Source of the DNA: Candidatus Eisenbergiella pullistercoris
GTDB taxonomy: Bacteria; Bacillota; Clostridia; Lachnospirales; Lachnospiraceae
Length of the DNA: 32,175 bases
Reading direction: 5' to 3'
Assembly (NCBI GenBank): GCA_019115665.1
Contig: DXDD01000046.1
Coordinates: 1-32,175 of the forward strand
The position numbers were made by a program, and so were the translations under genes. The notes under the pieces were generated by a model, which made no database searches, had not been told where the DNA came from, and saw nothing but the letters and a program-made list of their open reading frames with translations. How positions within the stretch are numbered: the first letter of the stretch is position 1; each line of letters opens with the position of its first letter. This document shows positions 7,699 through 14,439 of the stretch, piece by piece.

Positions 7699-8256
7699 CT
7701 ACCGCAGCCGGTAATTCTCCGTCAGCTTGAGCCGCAGGAACTGCGGCGAAACATACTCCTTGTGCTTCCATTCCTTCTCCTGCAGATAGTCCTCGTCGTT
7801 CATGCTGACATAGGTATCCGTCAGTTCGGTATAGGGAGCGAGCTTTTTTACCATCCGCACCAGCCGGTTGTACACTTTTGTAACGCACACGGGCCGCGGA
7901 ACGTATTCTCCGTTATCATTATAAAAGCCGGACTGCACGTACAGCCGGCTCCGGATGATCTCCCTTTTTTCATCATTTTTATGAGAAAATCCGGCTTCGA
8001 TCCATGTGTTTCCAGCCGCCGTACAGCCGATGAACGCCCTCCTTTCCAAAGGGAGCGCCTGTCCCATCAGATCCCCGGCTTCCGGAACATAAAAGAAATA
8101 GCGGTACTGATCTTCCGTAACAATATCCACTGTACGCCCGTAGAGCGCTTCTTTTCCAGGCGCACGCCGGATGATCACGCATCCGCTCTCCAGCGCCGCC
8201 CCGGCGATCTGCAGAAAATCTTCATATCCCAGCCAGTAATTGATCTGTTTTCCCAT
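7699..8256 (-). CDS. Conserved-looking protein of unknown function (185 aa)
   Basis: I do not recognise the function. The protein begins MGKQINYWLGYEDFLQIAGAA and is a soluble, mixed alpha/beta sequence with no signal peptide, membrane helix or cysteine metal motif. Its N-terminal third has a segment reading GCVIIRR and its last 70 residues are helical and charged. It resembles uncharacterised proteins of similar length in Lachnospiraceae, but I cannot name a family with confidence. The start ATG at 8256 has only a weak upstream purine box. It begins 28 bases after the response regulator stop on the same strand, so it is probably the third gene of the two-component operon and could be a target or accessory of that system (inference from position only). 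Confidence 0.6.
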   Translation of the reverse strand: MGKQINYWLGYEDFLQIAGAALESGCVIIRRAPGKEALYGRTVDIVTEDQYRYFFYVPEAGDLMGQALPLERRAFIGCTAAGNTWIEAGFSHKNDEKREIIRSRLYVQSGFYNDNGEYVPRPVCVTKVYNRLVRMVKKLAPYTELTDTYVSMNDEDYLQEKEWKHKEYVSPQFLRLKLTENYRLR

Positions 8257-8284
8257 AATAAAATCTCGTTTTACACCTTACATT

Positions 8285-8974
8285 CTACACCTTAAACCGA
8301 TACCCGACGCCCCAGATCGTCTCGATATACTGCGGGTTGGCGGTATCCGTTTCAATCTTTTCGCGGATTTTCTTGATATGCACCGTCACCGTGGCGATAT
8401 CGCCAATCGAATCCATATCCCAGATCTCCCGGAACAGCTCCTCCTTGGTGAAAACATGGTTCGGGTTCTCCGCCAGGAAGGTGAGCAGGTCGAATTCCTT
8501 GGTGGTAAAGGGCTTCTCCACGCCGTTGATGAACACGCGGCGGGCGGTTTTGTCGATCCGGATGCCGCGGATCTCCACGATGTCGTTGGTCTTCTGATTG
8601 GAGCTCACCAGGCGGGTATAACGGGCCAGATGGGCCTTTACCCTGGCCACCAGCTCGCTGGGGCTGAAGGGCTTTGTCATGTAATCGTCCGCGCCGAGGC
8701 CGAGTCCCCGGATCTTGTCGATGTCATCCTTTTTCGCGGAAACCATCAGGATCGGGATGTTTTTTTCATCCCGGATGCGGCGGCAGATCTCAAAGCCGTC
8801 GATCCCCGGAAGCATCAGATCCAGGATGATCAGGTCGAAGCTTTCGTTCATGGCCGCGTCCAGCCCCTTTTCTCCGTCGTTCTCGATCTCCACCTGGAAG
8901 CCGGACAGCTCCAGATAATCCTTCTCAAGATCCGCGATCGCTTCTTCGTCTTCGATAATTAAAATCTTACTCAT
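8285..8974 (-). CDS. OmpR/PhoB-family response regulator
   Basis: Protein of 229 residues with an N-terminal receiver domain (1-120) and a C-terminal winged-helix DNA-binding domain (about 130-229). The receiver shows the acidic pair Glu8/Asp9, the phospho-acceptor Asp52 in LIILDLMLPGIDGFE, the Ser/Thr switch in ILMVSAKK and Lys in MTKPFSPSEL. The DNA-binding domain ends in the typical IETIWGVGYRFKV. The ATG at 8974 follows GGGAGG by nine bases and overlaps the end of the histidine kinase gene by 8 bp, so the two are translationally coupled cognate partners. Target genes are unknown; the gene behind it is the nearest candidate. Confidence 0.95.
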   Translation of the reverse strand: MSKILIIEDEEAIADLEKDYLELSGFQVEIENDGEKGLDAAMNESFDLIILDLMLPGIDGFEICRRIRDEKNIPILMVSAKKDDIDKIRGLGLGADDYMTKPFSPSELVARVKAHLARYTRLVSSNQKTNDIVEIRGIRIDKTARRVFINGVEKPFTTKEFDLLTFLAENPNHVFTKEELFREIWDMDSIGDIATVTVHIKKIREKIETDTANPQYIETIWGVGYRFKV

Positions 8975-10451
8975 TTTCTTCCGCCTCCCTGTATTTTCTG
9001 ATCACGAAGTGCAGACAGGTTCCCTCGCCCTCCTTGCTGGTGGCCCAGATATATCCGCCGTGATCCTCTATGATCTTTTTCACGATGGAAAGGCCGATTC
9101 CGCTGCCGCCCGTGGAGGAATTCCGGGAAGCGTCCGTCCGGTAGAACCGTTCAAATATTTTCCCCAGATCCCTTGCGGAAATGCCTTTGCCGTTGTCCTC
9201 GATCTCCACCCGCACCGAATCCACCTCGTCCAGGATCCGGATGTTAATGACGCCCTTAGGCTTATCCATGTATTTGATGCTGTTGCCGACAATGTTGTCG
9301 ATTACCTTCTTCAGCTGCTCCGGATCGGCGATGATCCTCGTGGACGGATCCACCAGATTGGAATAGTTCAGCTCGATGTTCTTGGATTCCAGATCCAGCC
9401 CCACGTCCTCCACGCAGTCCTGGAAAAATTCCGCCAGATTGATCCGGTGAAAATTGTAGGGAATCCGGTTGCTGTCGATGCCGGAATAATAGGTCAGCTC
9501 GTTGATCAGCCGGTTCATGTCGTTGGCCTTGGTATAAATGGTCCTGATATAACGGTCCATTTTTTCCGGCGTGTCCGCCACCCCGTCCATGATGCCCTCC
9601 ACGTAGCCCTTGATGGCCGTGATCGGCGTCTTCAGGTCGTGAGAAATGTTGCTGACCAGCTCCCGGTTCTGCCGTTCGTTCTGGATCTTTTCCTCCGTGG
9701 ATTCCTTCAGCCTGAGGCGCATGTCCTCATAGTTGCGGTACAGCTCCCCGATCTCGTTGTTATCCTCCGAGGTCAGACTGTATTCAAAATTCCCCTCCGC
9801 GATCTGCTGCATGGCCACGTTCAGCCGGTTGATCGGTTCAAAAAAGCTCTTATACACCCACTGGGTCAGCACGATGCTGGTCAGAACAAGGATCAGCACG
9901 ATGGCTGAAAACAGATAGACCAGGAAGGTCTTTGAGATCACGCTGCTCACCCGGGTCACCAGGAACAGGCTTCCCTCCTCCCCGTCGGAAAAGACAAAAT
10001 CGATCTGCTTCACCAGCTTCTGCATATCATTATAGTAGAAACCCGAATTGGAATCCTGGCTTTCAAAGCCGTATGCGGGAAGCCTGCTGAAAAAACGGCC
10101 GCTCATTTCCTCGTTCCCGCTGTAGTATTCTTTTGTCCCCTTTCTGACCACGATGTAGGAGGAGACGGTTTCCGCTTCCTCATTTACCTCTTCCAGGAAT
10201 ACCGGATCCTCCAGCAGTCTCTCATCCTCCTCCGCGATATCCTGCAGCCTCAGGTAGAGCATATTGGTGGTATTGCTCAGGGATGCCAGCGAATCCGAAA
10301 GCGTACTGTCATCCGTGATCTTGACCTGAAAATTCAGATCCGAATTATGAACCACCATGGCCCCCACGGCCACGAAAGCGATCGCTGACAGAAGAAGCGG
10401 CAAAAGGATCACGATCAGAAACGTGACGATCAGCTTTGTCCGAAACCTCAT
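8967..10451 (-). CDS. Membrane sensor histidine kinase (HAMP-HisKA-HATPase)
   Basis: Protein of 494 residues (numbers here refer to the chosen start). One membrane helix at about 6-30, an extracytoplasmic sensor region of about 145 residues, a second helix at about 174-196, a HAMP linker, a dimerisation domain with the phospho-acceptor His271 in NISHDLKTPITAIKGY, and an ATPase domain with the N-box (DNIVGNSIKY), G1 (DNGKG), F-box (IFERFYR) and G2 (GGSGIGLSI). The ATG at 10451 is chosen over that at 10463 because GGAGAG sits six bases before it. It is the first gene of the operon with the response regulator. The sensed signal is unknown. Kinase-first order is less usual than regulator-first in Firmicutes. 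Confidence 0.95.
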   Translation of the reverse strand: MRFRTKLIVTFLIVILLPLLLSAIAFVAVGAMVVHNSDLNFQVKITDDSTLSDSLASLSNTTNMLYLRLQDIAEEDERLLEDPVFLEEVNEEAETVSSYIVVRKGTKEYYSGNEEMSGRFFSRLPAYGFESQDSNSGFYYNDMQKLVKQIDFVFSDGEEGSLFLVTRVSSVISKTFLVYLFSAIVLILVLTSIVLTQWVYKSFFEPINRLNVAMQQIAEGNFEYSLTSEDNNEIGELYRNYEDMRLRLKESTEEKIQNERQNRELVSNISHDLKTPITAIKGYVEGIMDGVADTPEKMDRYIRTIYTKANDMNRLINELTYYSGIDSNRIPYNFHRINLAEFFQDCVEDVGLDLESKNIELNYSNLVDPSTRIIADPEQLKKVIDNIVGNSIKYMDKPKGVINIRILDEVDSVRVEIEDNGKGISARDLGKIFERFYRTDASRNSSTGGSGIGLSIVKKIIEDHGGYIWATSKEGEGTCLHFVIRKYREAEENE

Positions 10452-10496
10452 AAAGCTCTCCATTCCGCGCGGCGCTTCTGCCGCGGCTTTTATGCT

Positions 10497-10505
10497 ATTC
10501 TAACA
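10497..10505 (-). promoter_or_regulatory. Extended -10 promoter of the two-component operon
   Basis: The minus strand reads TGTTAGAAT, an extended -10 box (TGn plus TAGAAT), about 45 bases before the kinase start. No clear -35 is visible. It is divergent from the perR promoter. Confidence 0.45.
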
Positions 10506-10565
10506 CAAAAGCAAAAGCAGAATATGAAAACGGAAAAATAATTTTCTAAAAAAAATATAAACAGG

Positions 10566-10594
10566 TTGACAGAAGTTCTTCCGCCTGCTATAGT
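10566..10594 (+). promoter_or_regulatory. perR promoter
   Basis: TTGACA at 10566-10571, a 17-base spacer, and TATAGT at 10589-10594: a near-consensus sigma-A promoter. The expected transcription start, about 10601, falls inside the operator that follows. Confidence 0.85.
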
Positions 10595-10613
10595 AACAGT
10601 AACAGTTATTGTT
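10595..10613 (+). promoter_or_regulatory. Fur/PerR-family operator overlapping the perR transcription start
   Basis: AACAGTAAC-A-GTTATTGTT is a 9-1-9 inverted repeat with one mismatch, the geometry of Fur/PerR boxes, placed directly after the -10 box. Negative autoregulation by PerR is inferred. Confidence 0.65.
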
Positions 10614-10637
10614 TTTATCAGAAAGGAGGAGGTAAAT

Positions 10638-11033
10638 GTGCTGAAATACAGCCGCCAGCGGGAAGCCATCAAAAATTTCCTGATGACTAGACACGACCAT
10701 CCGACGGCTGATGTAGTTTACAGCAATGTGAGAACGGAATTTCCCAATATCAGCCTTGGCACTGTTTACCGGAATCTGACGCTGCTTGCCGATCTGGGCG
10801 AGATATCCCGGCTGCGTGTCGGAGACGGCGTGGATCATTTTGACGCGGACACCCGCCCGCATTATCACTTTGTCTGCAATGAATGCGGCGCGGTGAGCGA
10901 CCTGGAGCTGAACGACATAAGCGGCCTGCTGGAAGCGGCGGTCCGGGATTTCGACGGCATGATCCAGGGACATGTCACCTATTTTTACGGCTTATGTCCG
11001 CATTGCAGGAGCACCGTGAAGAAAACCTCCTGA
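10638..11033 (+). CDS. perR: PerR-type peroxide-responsive repressor (Fur family)
   Basis: Protein of 131 residues with an N-terminal winged helix and C-terminal dimerisation domain. The metal ligands match Bacillus subtilis PerR at a constant offset of 16: His21, Asp69, His75, His77 and Asp88 correspond to the regulatory-site residues 37, 85, 91, 93 and 104, and Cys80/83/120/123 to the structural zinc site. Asp at the last regulatory position favours PerR over Fur. PerR senses peroxide by metal-catalysed histidine oxidation. The start is the GTG at 10638, eight bases after GGAGG. A longer frame from TTG 10566 is wrong because that TTG is part of the -35 box. An ATG overlapping the GTG by one base is out of frame and reads only two codons. 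The rubrerythrin and desulfoferrodoxin genes that follow are the expected regulon. Confidence 0.93.
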   Translation: MLKYSRQREAIKNFLMTRHDHPTADVVYSNVRTEFPNISLGTVYRNLTLLADLGEISRLRVGDGVDHFDADTRPHYHFVCNECGAVSDLELNDISGLLEAAVRDFDGMIQGHVTYFYGLCPHCRSTVKKTS

Positions 11034-11136
11034 ACCGGATAACCGGAACAGGATCTGCGAACAGTATCTGTTAGCCAGCGGCCGTCCATACGTCCGCTCC
11101 CTATAAAAACTTTTTCAAGAAAAGGAGACAAAAATT

Positions 11137-11679
11137 ATGAAATTCGTATGTCAGGTATGTGGTTATGTTCATGAAGGCGATGCAGCTCCGGAGAAGTGCC
11201 CCGTATGCGGCGCTCCCGCTGAGAAGTTCACCGCTCAGACCGGAACCCTGGAATGGGCTGCCGAGCACGTGGTAGGCGTTGCGCAGGGCGCAAGCGAGGA
11301 TATCATGGAGGATCTCAGAGCCAACTTCTCCGGCGAGTGCACGGAAGTCGGCATGTATCTTGCCATGGCAAGAGTCGCTCACAGAGAGGGCTATCCTGAG
11401 ATCGGCCTGTACTGGGAGAAGGCTGCCTACGAAGAGGCGGAGCATGCCGCGAAGTTCGCAGAACTGCTGGGCGAGGTGGTTACCGATTCCACGAAGAAGA
11501 ATCTGGAGATGAGAATTGAGGCTGAGAACGGCGCTACCGCCGGCAAGTTCGATCTTGCGAAACGCGCGAAGGCCGCCAACCTGGATGCGATCCATGACAC
11601 CGTTCATGAGATGGCAAGAGACGAGGCCCGTCACGGAAAGGCCTTCCAGGGACTGCTGGAGAGATACTTCGGAAAATAA
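11137..11679 (+). CDS. Reverse rubrerythrin (rubredoxin-first peroxidase)
   Basis: Protein of 180 residues. An N-terminal rubredoxin domain binds one iron through Cys5, Cys8, Cys21 and Cys24; the rest is a four-helix diiron domain with EXXH motifs at Glu100/His103 and Glu163/His166 and further glutamates (Glu67 or Glu70, Glu130). In classical rubrerythrin the rubredoxin domain is C-terminal, so this is the reversed form found in clostridia, which reduces hydrogen peroxide with electrons from NADH via partner proteins. Start ATG at 11137 after GGAG. It lies 103 bases after perR with no clear promoter of its own, so it is probably co-transcribed. Its codons are more uniform than those of its neighbours (AGA/GAG/AAG-rich), as in highly expressed genes. 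Confidence 0.95.
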   Translation: MKFVCQVCGYVHEGDAAPEKCPVCGAPAEKFTAQTGTLEWAAEHVVGVAQGASEDIMEDLRANFSGECTEVGMYLAMARVAHREGYPEIGLYWEKAAYEEAEHAAKFAELLGEVVTDSTKKNLEMRIEAENGATAGKFDLAKRAKAANLDAIHDTVHEMARDEARHGKAFQGLLERYFGK

Positions 11680-11718
11680 TGTCTTCCAGCCGGTAAGACA
11701 GAAGACATCAGAAACGTC

Positions 11719-11742
11719 AGACGGCCCGCGAACGGGCCGTCT
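11719..11742 (+). terminator. Intrinsic-terminator-like hairpin between rubrerythrin and desulfoferrodoxin genes
   Basis: A perfect 10-bp stem AGACGGCCCG / CGGGCCGTCT with a CGAA tetraloop. It is followed by CTCATATC rather than a T-run, so partial attenuation or 3'-end stabilisation of the rubrerythrin message is more likely than full termination. Confidence 0.6.
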
Positions 11743-11806
11743 CTCATATCAGAACCGGCCGCCCGGTCCTTCCGGCATGCGGCCGCGCTGAAGAACGGAG
11801 GGAAAT

Positions 11807-12175
11807 ATGAATTTCTATATCTGTAAGAACTGTGGCAATATCATCACCAAACTCACCGACAGCAAGGTTCCCGTCATGTGCTGCGGGCAGAAGATGGAGC
11901 TTCTGGAAGCGGGCGTCACCGACGCGGCCGTGGAGAAGCATGTTCCCTCCTGCAGCGCAGACGGCAATGTGGTGAACGTTCAGGTCGGCTCTACCGAGCA
12001 TCCCATGATCGAGACCCACTGGATCGAATGGATCGTCGCCGAAACCACCAACGGCTTCCAGACCAGACACCTGAATCCGGGCGACAGCCCGAAGGCTTCC
12101 TTCATTCTCGCGGAGGGCGAGGAGCTGAAGGCCGTATATGCCTACTGCAACCTGCATGGGCTTTGGAAGGCGTGA
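11807..12175 (+). CDS. dfx: Desulfoferrodoxin (2Fe superoxide reductase)
   Basis: Protein of 122 residues, full family length. The N-terminal desulforedoxin-like domain has Cys6, Cys9, Cys25 and Cys26 for the rubredoxin-type iron. The catalytic domain has the active-site loop Glu43-Lys44-His45 (EKHVP), His65, His71, then Cys114 and His117 in the ending YAYCNLHGLW, the Fe(His)4Cys site. It reduces superoxide to peroxide without making oxygen, feeding the rubrerythrin encoded next to it. Start ATG at 11807 with GGAGGG four bases upstream. It lies between the attenuator-like hairpin and a strong terminator. Confidence 0.96.
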   Translation: MNFYICKNCGNIITKLTDSKVPVMCCGQKMELLEAGVTDAAVEKHVPSCSADGNVVNVQVGSTEHPMIETHWIEWIVAETTNGFQTRHLNPGDSPKASFILAEGEELKAVYAYCNLHGLWKA

Positions 12176-12232
12176 GGCGGGCAGCGCGTTCCTCTTCATA
12201 AGCGCAAAGCAGCAAAAGCGCGCAATTCAAAG

Positions 12233-12277
12233 GCGGGCAGGAGATTCCGAAAACCGGAGTCTCTGCCCGCTTTTTTT
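12233..12277. terminator. Terminator after the perR-rubrerythrin-dfx unit
   Basis: Stem GCGGGCAG / CTGCCCGC continued, after a bulged G, by seven more pairs (one G-T wobble), loop GAAAACC, then seven T. It stands between convergent dfx and ahcY; in the minus direction the tail is only CCTTTG, so it is weaker for ahcY. Confidence 0.9.
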
Positions 12278-12287
12278 GCGCTGCGTT

Positions 12288-13535
12288 TTATACCAGCGAC
12301 TGATTCAGATAAGCCTCCTGCTCAGGGGTCAGGGTATCGATCTCCTTTCCCAGGAAGCGGAGCTTTCTCTCCGCCACTTCCCTGTCGATCTCGGCGGGAA
12401 CGTCGATCAGCTTCTCGGTAAGCTCCCTTCCGTGCTCCGCCAGATATTTTGCGGACAGAGCCTGGATCGCGAAGCTCATGTCCATGATCTCCGCCGGATG
12501 TCCGTCTCCGGCCGCCAGGTTCACCAGACGTCCCTCCGCCAGGACGCAGATCCACTGCCCGGTGGGCAGCTTATAGCCCTGAATATTTTTTCTCATCTCT
12601 TTGGTCTCGACCGCCATTTCACGGAGGCCGGCCATGTCGATCTCGCAGTCGAAGTGGCCCGCGTTGCAGAGGATGGCGCCTTCCTTCATCTCCACGAAAT
12701 CCTCCGCGTCGATGACCTTGTCGCAGCCCGTTACGGTCACGAAGAAGTCTCCCAGCTTTGCCGCTTCCTTCATGGGCATCACGTCAAAGCCGTCCATCAC
12801 CGCCTCAATGGCCTTCACGGGATCGATCTCCGTCACGATGACTCTGGCTCCCAGGCCCTTCGCCCGCATGGCGACGCCCTTGCCGCACCAGCCGTAGCCG
12901 GCCACCACCACGATCTTGCCCGCCACGATCAGGTTGGTGGTGCGGTTGATGCCGTCCCATACGGACTGGCCCGTGCCGTATCTGTTGTCAAAGAAGTGCT
13001 TGCACTGCGCGTTGTTGACGCAGATCATGGGGAAGGCCAGATCTCCCGCCCGGTTCATGGCCTCCAGGCGGATGATGCCGGTGGTGGTCTCCTCACAGCC
13101 GCCCAGGATGTCCGGGATCAGATCGCGCATCTCGGTGTGCACCATGTGCACCAGATCGCCGCCGTCGTCGATGATGATGTTGGGGCCCGCGGCCAGCGCC
13201 GCACGGATATGGGCGTTGTATTCCTCCTGCGTGGCTCCGTACCAGGCATGTACCTCAAGGCCCGCCTTTACCAGGGCCGCCGCTACGTCGTCCTGCGTGG
13301 AAAGCGGGTTGGAGCCGGTCACATACATTTCCGCGCCGCCTGCCGCCAGCACCTTGCACAGGTACGCGGTCTTGGCCTCCAGATGCACGGAAAGGGTGAT
13401 CTTCTTTCCCGCAAAGGGCTTCGTCCGGCTGAATTCCTCCTCCAGCGTGCGAAGCAGGTCGCAGTTTCTTTTTACCCACTCGATTTTCTGTTCGCCGGAT
13501 CCGGCCAGGTTGATGTCTCTGATCTCGCTGCTCAT
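12288..13535 (-). CDS. ahcY: Adenosylhomocysteinase (S-adenosylhomocysteine hydrolase)
   Basis: Protein of 415 residues that reversibly splits S-adenosylhomocysteine into adenosine and homocysteine, removing the product inhibitor of methyltransferases. Visible marks are HLEAKTAYL near the N-terminus, IIDDGGDL, VNNAQCKHFFDNRYGTG, the NAD-binding loop VAGYGWCGKG, and CNAGHFDCEID. It lacks the about 40-residue insertion of some bacterial and plant enzymes, so it is of the short type. The ATG at 13535, nine bases after AAAGGA, is chosen; the frame is open upstream to an ATG at 13619 but that part is low-complexity and has no ribosome binding site. It has its own likely promoter (13698-13726) and a leader of about 155 bases. 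The next operon upstream on this strand starts with a predicted SAM-dependent methyltransferase. Confidence 0.95.
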   Translation of the reverse strand: MSSEIRDINLAGSGEQKIEWVKRNCDLLRTLEEEFSRTKPFAGKKITLSVHLEAKTAYLCKVLAAGGAEMYVTGSNPLSTQDDVAAALVKAGLEVHAWYGATQEEYNAHIRAALAAGPNIIIDDGGDLVHMVHTEMRDLIPDILGGCEETTTGIIRLEAMNRAGDLAFPMICVNNAQCKHFFDNRYGTGQSVWDGINRTTNLIVAGKIVVVAGYGWCGKGVAMRAKGLGARVIVTEIDPVKAIEAVMDGFDVMPMKEAAKLGDFFVTVTGCDKVIDAEDFVEMKEGAILCNAGHFDCEIDMAGLREMAVETKEMRKNIQGYKLPTGQWICVLAEGRLVNLAAGDGHPAEIMDMSFAIQALSAKYLAEHGRELTEKLIDVPAEIDREVAERKLRFLGKEIDTLTPEQEAYLNQSLV

Positions 13536-13690
13536 TTCCTTTTTCCTTTCCGCCGCGCAAGGCGGCTTCCGCTTATTTGCGCCGCGCGGGGCGGCGTTAC
13601 CATCCGAGGAGCCGGCCATACCGCCCGGCCTCCAGCAGCCGAATTTTTATTAAAGTGATGGTCGTCTGTCCTGTCATCACTGGATTTGTC
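13536..13690 (-). promoter_or_regulatory. GC-rich structured leader of ahcY
   Basis: Between the predicted transcription start and the ATG the minus strand can form AGTGATG/CATCACT (7 bp), CGCCGC/GCGGCG and CCGCC/GGCGG hairpins, the last ending beside the ribosome binding site. The octamer GCGCGGCG occurs in both of the last two, so alternative pairing is possible. I do not recognise a known SAM or SAH riboswitch in it. Confidence 0.4.
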
Positions 13691-13697
13691 CGTACCT

Positions 13698-13726
13698 ATG
13701 GTAGCAAAAAAAGGGCGGGATTGCAA
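13698..13726 (-). promoter_or_regulatory. Likely ahcY promoter
   Basis: On the minus strand TTGCAA (13721-13726), 17 bases, TACCAT (13698-13703): four of six matches in each box with ideal spacing. Confidence 0.5.
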
Positions 13727-13741
13727 GCGGATCAGGCTGTG

Positions 13742-13791
13742 TCAGCCCGGGGAAAATCGGGCCGTATCAGGCCGCCGAAAACCGGGCCGCG
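13742..13791. repeat. Two tandem 25-bp repeats
   Basis: Two adjacent 25-base units, each starting TCAG and containing GAAAA then CGGGCCG, agree at 19 of 25 positions. A third unit starts (TCAGCC) inside the stop codon of the neighbouring gene, and TCAGGCTG precedes the first. Each unit can fold into a short GC hairpin. The array lies between a gene end and the ahcY promoter. Confidence 0.6.
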
Positions 13792-14439
13792 TCAGCCTGC
13801 TGTAAAAATCTGCTCTATGATGCGGAAGTTGTCCCCTCCCGCCTTCCCGCGGTCAAAATGGCTCTCCGGATCGGCCTTCATCCAGCCTTCGATCTCCCTG
13901 GATTCCCGGTCCGGCTCATTGCAGACATTGACGTTGTATCTGGGCTCCTCAAAATAAGAAAAGAGGATGTTTTCATGCAGGGCGATGCACTGGTACTTGT
14001 CCCCCTTCAGGAGGCCTTCCTCCACGATGGCCTGGTGCCAGCGGGCATAGGAAAACACCTTATCCGGAAAGAGGAAGGCGATGCGTCCGATGCGCGTCTT
14101 CCCTTCCGTCCGTTCTCTGACCCAGTCTTCCGTCTCTCCGGGCACGCTGTGGTGGAAAATGTGATACATGTACGCCCAGGGGGTTTTTCCGTTTTCCTCC
14201 GGCCATTCCTCCAGAAGCGGTGTGAGCGCGGAAAGGAAATCCTCCGGAGCCACGCTTTCCTGCAGCGCTTCATAATACAGAAAGCACATATCCTGATACC
14301 GGTAAAGAGAGGCGGTCAGAAGCTTCCCCTCCTCCACCGCAGCCCGGGCAGCTTCCGCCGCCTCCTTTGCCGCCCGCTCCAGCGTTTCCGGCTTCCAGCC
14401 GGCCCTGAGGCATCCTCTGTACTGTTTTCGTTCGATCAT
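13792..14439 (-). CDS. Protein of unknown function (215 aa), possible duplicated alpha/beta domain
   Basis: No family recognised. The protein starts MIERKQYRGCLRAGW and is soluble, rich in aromatic residues, with no signal or membrane segment. Two parts look alike in layout: an N-terminal helix-strand stretch (LYRYQDMCFLYYEAL) and a C-terminal one (KYQCIALHENILFSYFEEP), which is reminiscent of dimeric alpha/beta-barrel proteins such as mutarotases; this is only an impression. The ATG at 14439, seven bases after GGAGG, overlaps the TGA of the acetyltransferase gene (ATGA), so it is translationally coupled as the third gene of that operon. A longer in-frame extension to 14547 would lie wholly within the acetyltransferase gene and is rejected. 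Confidence 0.65.
   Translation of the reverse strand: MIERKQYRGCLRAGWKPETLERAAKEAAEAARAAVEEGKLLTASLYRYQDMCFLYYEALQESVAPEDFLSALTPLLEEWPEENGKTPWAYMYHIFHHSVPGETEDWVRERTEGKTRIGRIAFLFPDKVFSYARWHQAIVEEGLLKGDKYQCIALHENILFSYFEEPRYNVNVCNEPDRESREIEGWMKADPESHFDRGKAGGDNFRIIEQIFTAG

Noticed and set aside
10566-10637. N-terminal extension of PerR from a TTG codon
   Set aside because: The TTG is part of the TTGACA -35 box and the extension spans promoter, operator and ribosome binding site.
13536-13619. 28-residue N-terminal extension of adenosylhomocysteinase
   Set aside because: Low-complexity sequence overlapping leader hairpins, no ribosome binding site at the upstream ATG, and not part of the family.
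13536-13690. SAM-I or SAH riboswitch before ahcY
   Set aside because: I could not align the leader to the conserved cores of these classes; reported only as an unassigned structured leader.
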